Of a stretch of DNA of 64,000 bases, positions 58,505 through 64,000 are shown piece after piece. The position numbers and the translations under genes are program-made. This stretch comes from Limnoperna fortunei (taxonomy: Eukaryota; Mollusca; Bivalvia; Mytilida; Modiolidae). Below the pieces are notes generated by a model. It saw nothing but the letters and a program-made list of their open reading frames with translations, did no database searches and was not told the origin of the DNA. Positions within the stretch are counted from its first letter, which is position 1. Each line of letters starts with the position of its first letter. The stretch lies in assembly GCA_944474755.1 (NCBI GenBank), contig OX104112.1:80303756-80367755 (forward strand). Reading direction: 5' to 3'.

Positions 58505-58795
58505 TTTCAATCCTTGTGCTGAGCAGCAGAATTTGTTTTTCATGTAAGCTGAGCAGCAGAATTTGTTTTTCATGTAAGCAGTGACAATGTCCTCAACATT
58601 ACAAGTGTAACTATCCAGCTGGTCATATCTTACGGACAATTACAGTCCACCAGCCGAGGCTTGGCCGTGTAACTATTGAGCTGGTGATATCTTTAGGACT
58701 ATTACAGTCCACCAGCCGAGGCTTGGCCGTGTAACTATTGAGCTGGTGATACCTTTGAGGACTAACAGTCCACCAGCCGAGGCTTGGCCAAGAAA
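58505..58795. repeat. Two small tandem duplications
   Basis: A 33-bp unit with 'gctgagcagcagaatttgtt' is duplicated at 58518-58580. A roughly 62-bp unit with 'taactattgagctggtgata' and 'cagtccaccagccgaggctt' is repeated about three times at 58608-58790. Confidence 0.88.
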
Positions 58796-59859
58796 TGTCA
58801 TCAAGATACCAAGGTGAGATTTTCTTTTTGTCTAACCCAAAACATATTTTTAGATAAGAAATTTTGCTTCTGCCTTACCAATTTAAATATGAGGTCATAA
58901 CCCCTGCAGAGATATGGATCAGTCACTATATGAAAAATTACACATTTTAACATTTAAATATGTGATAAACACAAATATCAACCACCAGCGACAATTAAGC
59001 TATCTACTGATAGCTAATAATAATTGCAGATAAAATATGTCTTTAGTAAACTGTGCAGGTGGAAACAGTAAACAACTGTTGTAGAATGTTGATAGCAATT
59101 ATTAGTACAAAATAATAAAACACAGTGGAAATCATTTATATCAGATCTAGCAGACATTACAAATTTCCTGTAAAACATTATCAAGGCTCACCATCGTAGT
59201 CTGTACCCAGTAAGCATCACATTCATAATGTATCATCAAAGACAACGACCCTTATGTAAGATTTAGTTATATTATCTACACAGTCAATGGTTCTAATTAA
59301 CTTGTTGTTTAGAAATAAATGAAAACATTTGTGAATAATGTTCTCTGTTTAAAGAGGATTCAAACAGTAAAGTCTATTCAAAGAAAAGTAGTAAAATATA
59401 TTGTAACTTGATTACTGTAACTGCATTAAAATAAAGTTGGTGTAATTATTAATATTAACATAAATAAACCGCACACAAAGGATATCAATTAAATACTAAA
59501 GAACTACAGAAATAAACCACACACATCACAATTCAATAAAATAATTAAGAGCTTCAGAATAAACCACACACACTAAGACTCAATTCATAAAAAATGTAAA
59601 GTCATCTTCATAAAAAAAGTTTCAATGCAAAGGTAAATCCAAGATTGGACAGACAGACAATCAACATACGAATGAACAAACTGATAAAAAATTCATGTAT
59701 CTTCCAAATCTTATTGGCAGGAAATATAAACCAAAGATATATATATATTCCAACATCTTAAACTTCTAATTTTGCATAGAATTAAGATAAATGTTTATTT
59801 TTAAATACACTTTTGTAGGTGAATTTTTTTTTTTTTTTTTTTGTTGTTCCATTGCAAAT

Positions 59860-59864
<5 letters not shown>
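58796..59864. other. Unassigned sequence
   Basis: A three-fold loose repeat of 'aaataaaccacacaca' lies around 59464-59570. No gene seen. A poly-T run precedes the microsatellite at 59826-59842. Confidence 0.45.
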
Positions 59865-59919
<55 letters not shown>

Positions 59920-60035
59920 GTACTAAAATTACGGTACATCGAAAGTGTAAAAACCCCCTGAAAAGTGTAAAAACCCCGTGGAATAGTGTAAAAACCCCCA
60001 TATCTGTGGTGAAAACCCCTCAGAAATGGTAGATA
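59865..60035. repeat. (TA)n microsatellite and short 'gtgtaaaaacccc' repeat
   Basis: A TA run of about 45 bp (59865-59911) is followed by four units of 'agtgtaaaaaccccctgaa' type (59942-60030). The units lie close to the 20-bp size class and drift at the end to 'ggtgaaaacccctcag'. Confidence 0.93.
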
Positions 60036-60599
60036 TTACCATATATTATGATAATAATCCATTATTTGTAAAAAAATAATTACATTTTATCCCACAGAAT
60101 CGATTTTTGTAACCGCTCCGTACATCCTATATTAGGTCATATAGCTAGGGGAAAGCACTCTAATTCATTGCAATAAAAGTACTAAAAGTACTATTAGTAG
60201 AAATAAAATAAATGGATGCTATAATACTTAAAAGAATGATTAATAGTTAGTTTGTTTATTTATTTTTGTTTTTATTAAATTCTTTTCAGAATGGACAATA
60301 CAATAAAGTTTCAATAAAGTGTGTAATTTTTTGTTTACGAATATATGCAAACAGAGAGCAATAAAACTTAATGACCTGTTGTCTTTGTTGGGATCTCTAT
60401 GTATAGTGTGTTCTGGGATGTTACATCTAAATAAGTAACAATTGAAAAATCTGGAGATAATTCAACAACACAAGGCACACTTTATCAATATATTCATCTC
60501 GAAAAAACGTAACAAACAGAACAAAACATGACAAAATAACATTACAGTTTCAGTTGTCATTAACAAATAGTTCGGTTACAATTTTAAGCCTGCACGCAG
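60036..60599. other. 3' flank of the NADAR gene
   Basis: No repeat or gene recognised. In the NADAR gene's direction this is its downstream side. AATAAA-type signals on the minus strand could not be assigned with confidence. Confidence 0.4.
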
Positions 60600-61004
60600 C
60601 TAGAGTGCTGTTAATAAAAGTCCAAACACAATCTGTCCATTACCGCTCTGTCCAGTGCCCCAGAACTCGTCGGTTACGTTGTGGCATATGTAGCCCGAGC
60701 TGTTGTAGAGTGTGTCTCTAAACTGTTGGCGCTGGACATATTTTATCTTAAAGATTTCTGCCATAATTGTTGGCTTTACGTCTTCCCAAGACTGACTTGG
60801 CCGAATCATCTTGCCTAATGCTTTCGCCGTCTTGGCATCCTTTGCCTGTATTATTTCAGCTGCAAGGACTGTTTGCTTGTGGTAGAGTGCTTTAATATTT
60901 TGATACAGGTGTTCTGCGCTGAGGTAGATCTCACCATTAAAATGTAATGTGCACGGGAAAAAGTTTGACATGACATCACATGCTCCTTTTACATATATGA
61001 TCAT
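60600..61004 (-). CDS. NADAR-domain protein (YbiA/DUF1768 type), 134 residues
   Basis: One uninterrupted minus-strand frame encodes a nearly complete NADAR domain. Visible motifs are SNFFP at residues 13-17, SAEHLYQ at 29-35, and DEFWGTGQSGNGQ from residue 112. NADAR proteins are N-glycosidases: bacterial and plant relatives act on a riboflavin-pathway intermediate, and others remove ADP-ribose from guanine bases. The ATG at 61002-61004 lies two bases after a strong acceptor, 'cctttgttttacag', so the true start may lie in an upstream exon. The C-terminus stops soon after the last motif, shorter than usual. No stops or frameshifts suggest a functional or recently active gene. It could be a host gene or cargo of the neighbouring transposon remnants. 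Confidence 0.85.
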   Translation of the reverse strand: MIIYVKGACDVMSNFFPCTLHFNGEIYLSAEHLYQNIKALYHKQTVLAAEIIQAKDAKTAKALGKMIRPSQSWEDVKPTIMAEIFKIKYVQRQQFRDTLYNSSGYICHNVTDEFWGTGQSGNGQIVFGLLLTAL

Positions 61005-61910
61005 GGCTGTAAAACAAAGGTATTACTTTATTCTATGTTTGATGAATTATAAAGACAACAAGTAGGAACATTAGAATTTATCAATATGTCCAGTAAAATT
61101 TCCTTTTTAAAGTTGTTTGTAAATATATCAATTTCATGGAATTATTTACATGAATGACTTTTCGTTGTTTCGCATATACGTTATTATTTAAATAATAAAA
61201 TAAACAATAGATAGACCAATAAATTATTTCATTTATTTGACATAATAAAGTTACTAATTTTTTTTTTAATTAAAGGCTAATAATTATATAATTGTACTGT
61301 ATGTTTTTTTATCTATGTGACTATGCTTGCATTTTACTACAGCATGTCCAGTTACTCATTGAACTAAAAATATCAACTTTTGTTTTCAGTTACACAAATT
61401 TAATCAATTTTTGTTTTAACTATATGTAACCAATGTTAATTGTTCTATTGCCACAGACTTTTTTTTCTGTTTATTTTATAGTTTTTCCTATATATTATTG
61501 CAATTTGTAGCGAAATTCAAAATGTTTTCTAATATGACGTCATGCTTTTGCTATGTAAAAGCAGTGTTAAAATTCCAATAAATTTAGTTCGCACATGCGT
61601 AAGGTAATTGTGGTTGCAGTCGGTTAAATTTTGTTTTAATAAAATTGTTATTTTGAGACTGAATTCTGAGATTTGCACGATTCAACATACTGCCATTAAA
61701 TTATATTTATCACCACTCTAAATTATGACCCGCGGGAGGTACGTGAAACAGCCATTCACTATTGCATACGCCGCTGCAATGTACCGACTATCGTATTTGT
61801 ATTTGTCATAATCAGAATCAAAATAATTCATGGATACCACACTTTTTTTTGAAAAACTTACAGAAGCGTTTACAAATCAGTACGCCTTCTTGAACAAACC
61901 TGAACGGTTG
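61005..61910. other. Region between NADAR and MULE remnants, possible promoter
   Basis: A TGACGTCA site at 61535-61542 and 'cgcacatgcg' at about 61591-61600 (NRF1-like) lie in a slightly GC-richer patch. An ATG at 61830 opens MDTTLFFEKLTEAFTNQYAF and LNKPER up to the SINE at 61911. After removing the SINE this frame could run into the transposase frame but meets a stop, so its relation is uncertain. Confidence 0.35.
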
Positions 61911-62168
61911 GTTTAGTTTGAATGGTGTTTTGCGCCACATTCAGCAATTTTTCAGCTGTATCATGGCGTCAAGTGTTTTGGGGGAGTCAGGCTTATTACC
62001 CAGAGAAAACCTCCGACCTTAGGTAGGAAAACTGACAATTCTTGTCAATTAACATTGAAGTCGAGAGCACATTACCGTAGTGAGAATCGAACCCGCAATC
62101 TCAGAGATTACAGACCACGTGATCAATATAAGACAAACTACCTTAATCACTCGACCACCGAGGCGCCC
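61911..62168 (-). mobile_element. tRNA-derived SINE at the 5' side of the MULE remnant
   Basis: On the minus strand the head reads 'gggcgcctcggtggtcgagt' then 'gattaaggta', followed by the B-box 'gggttcgattc' and the family body; the tail ends 'attcaaactaaacc'. The flanks 'gaacggttgg' and 'aaacgttgac' give only a weak target duplication. It separates the transposase remnant from any upstream coding part. Confidence 0.88.
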
Positions 62169-62183
62169 AAAAACGTTGACTGG

Positions 62184-62925
62184 CTATGGTAAACGCGATT
62201 AGATCAGCTTTCCCGACATCTAAACAGGTTTATTGTACGAGACACCTAAGGCAGAATGCAAAACAGAAACTAGTGGACGACATAATTGACAAAGCCGACA
62301 GAGACTCAATACTAAACGACATCTTTGGTAGAGACGGATTAATGCATGCCGATGACCCGATATGTTTCGACGTAAAGTGAGACACTATGGAACAAAGGAC
62401 ACAGACATTATCTTCGAAATTTCACAGGTATTTCATTAATAAATTAAAACCAACTTTGATTGAACATCGGAAAACAGTTAATCACATTGGTTACTTTGAC
62501 AATAGTTGGACAAATAATAATAGTGAATCCCTCAATCATGTTTTGAAGCGAGCTATCGACTGGAAATCACAACCGTTATTGGATTTAGTAGAGGTTTTAA
62601 GAGATATTGTGGACACCCAATATAAAGATTTGCTACGATCATTGATTTCAATTGGACAATAGCGACTAGCGGACAGCCATAAACAGTTTCAGGTGTCGAA
62701 ATCGCTATGGATGACCAAGACCGTCGACGAAAGAGAACGTTTTTTTAGAAGATTCCGCAACCACTTGCCACCGGACCAAAAGACCGTTACTTCGACAGAC
62801 GGACAAATGACTGTCATTAAACCGAGAACCCGAGGAAGGAAGAAAGGTCAGCCTAAAAGGAAAATCAACGAACTAACGACGACTATTAAGAAGACAAAGA
62901 ATTGCGATGTAGATTCCGAGTGACA
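62184..62925 (+). pseudogene. MULE-type transposase C-terminal part with two stops
   Basis: A single plus-strand frame from 62186 to 62923 is broken by TGA at 62378-62380 and TAG at 62660-62662. It reads VNAIRSAFPTSKQVYCTRHL (the region where MULE-type proteins have a C-x2-H-like block before their last catalytic part), then NNNSESLNHVLKRAIDW, QYKDLLRSL, and a basic end with RTRGRKKGQPKRK that may bind DNA or act as nuclear signal. Similar N-S-E-S-x-N-H-V-L-K proteins are frequent in mollusc and cnidarian genomes and related to Mutator-like transposases. The N-terminal two thirds are missing. The family call is by recognition, not by search. Confidence 0.7.
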
Positions 62926-62976
62926 TTTCTATGTGTTCTATATTTTGTTTAATGTATTTTTTGTCTTTTTTTCAAG

Positions 62977-64000
62977 GGCGAGACACTCAGTACGTTAGCG
63001 AACAGCAAAATTTGACCCGAGACGTGTACAGGTACCTTAGTAGTTTAAAATTGGAAAAAATTTAATTTAACTAAATGTTGCCCGGACTACGACAGATGTC
63101 CCGAGCCTTGTGCAGGATGTCTTAGTAGTTTTAAATTTGAAAACATAAATTTAACTAAATGTTGCGCGGACTACGACAGATGTCCCGAACCTTGTGCAGG
63201 ATGTCTTAGTAGTTTTAAATTTGAAAACATAAATTTAACTAAATGTTGCGCGGACTACGACAGATGTCCCGAACCTTGTGCAGGATGTCTTAATAGTTTT
63301 AAATTTGAAAACATAAATTTAACTAAATGTTGCCCGGACTACGACAGATGTCCCGATCCTTGTGCAGGATGTCTTATTGGTTTTAAATTTGAAAACATAA
63401 ATTTAACTAAATGTTACGCGGACTACGACAGATGTCCCGAGCCTTGTGCAGGATGTCTTAGTAGTTTTAAATTTGAAAACATAAATTTAACTAAATGTTA
63501 CGCGGACTACGACAGATGTCCCGAACCTTGTGCAGGATGTCTTAGTAGTTTTAAATTTGAAAACATAAATTTAACTAAATGTTGCGCGGACTACGACAGA
63601 TGTCCCGAACCTTGTGCAGGATGTCTTAATAGTTTTAAATTTGAAAACATAAATTTAACTAAATGTTGCCCGGACTACGACAGATGTCCCGAGCCTTGTG
63701 CAGGATGTCTTATTGGTTTTAAATTTGAAAACATAAATTTAACTAAATGTTACGCGGACTACGACAGATGTCCCGAGCGTTGTGCAGGATGTCTTAGTAG
63801 TTTTAAATTTGAAAACATAAATTTAACTAAATGTTGCCCGGACTACGACAGATGTCCCGAGCCTTGTGCAGGATGTCTTATTGGTTTTAAATTTGAAAAC
63901 ATAAATTTAACTAAATGTTACGCGGTCTACGACAGATGTCCCGAGCCTTGTGCAGGATGTCTTAGAAGTTTTAAATTTGAAAAATTAAATTTAACTAAAT
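62977..64000 (+). CDS. Open cysteine-rich 28-residue repeat array, incomplete at window end
   Basis: Eleven 84-bp units start at 63073 with exact 84-bp spacing to 63997, and continue off the window. In one plus frame there is no stop from 63049 on. Each unit reads KCCPDYDRCPEPCAGC followed by LSSFKFENINLT, with unit variants C/Y and P/A at positions 3-4 and SS, NS, IG or RS at positions 18-19. Every other frame on both strands has stops in each unit. A diverged half unit precedes it (NLTRDVYRYLSSLKLEKI at about 63009-63062), out of frame by one base. It follows an acceptor-like 'tctttttttcaag' at 62964-62976. It could be an exon of a cysteine-rich repeat protein, or a satellite open by chance; no start codon is visible. 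Confidence 0.4.

Overview
The window looks like nuclear DNA of a marine mollusc, most likely a bivalve. It is AT-rich and intron-like, with no bacterial gene layout. It is packed with tRNA-derived SINEs, short tandem arrays, foldback elements and short non-autonomous repeats of types common in bivalve genomes. The species cannot be named from what I can see.

Host gene. Five short exons on the minus strand (18448 down to 5084) join in perfect phase and encode the second RecA-like domain of DDX1, a DEAD-box RNA helicase. The gene runs right to left. Its C-terminal exons should lie beyond base 1. The exons before the one at 18302-18448 were not found in the remaining 45 kb. The introns hold a Tc1-type transposon carrying a SINE insertion, further SINEs, several minisatellites, a G-tract array and foldback elements.

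Repeat-dominated centre. From 18.5 to 60 kb there is no convincing intact gene. Region by region: a palindrome-rich element with inverted ends and a few exon-like pieces (21914-25493); several families with a tandem core, inverted ends and a terminal hairpin, resembling the non-autonomous Helentron-type (HINE or 'pearl') elements of bivalves (families A, B and C below); a 6.5-kb satellite of 74-bp units with higher-order structure (29489-35986); a broken SWIM-type gene piece (37369-37690); foldback elements; and a 53-bp minisatellite (53330-54685).

Right end. An uninterrupted NADAR-domain gene lies on the minus strand (60600-61004). It is followed by a decayed MULE-type transposase with a SINE at its 5' side (61911-62925). 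Last comes an 84-bp tandem array that is open in exactly one of six frames and encodes a cysteine-rich 28-residue repeat running off the window (about 62977-64000).

Family letters A, B, C, D, E, G, H, I and J are labels used only in this annotation. Repeat boundaries and copy counts were read by eye and are approximate; exon boundaries were checked against splice sites and reading phase.
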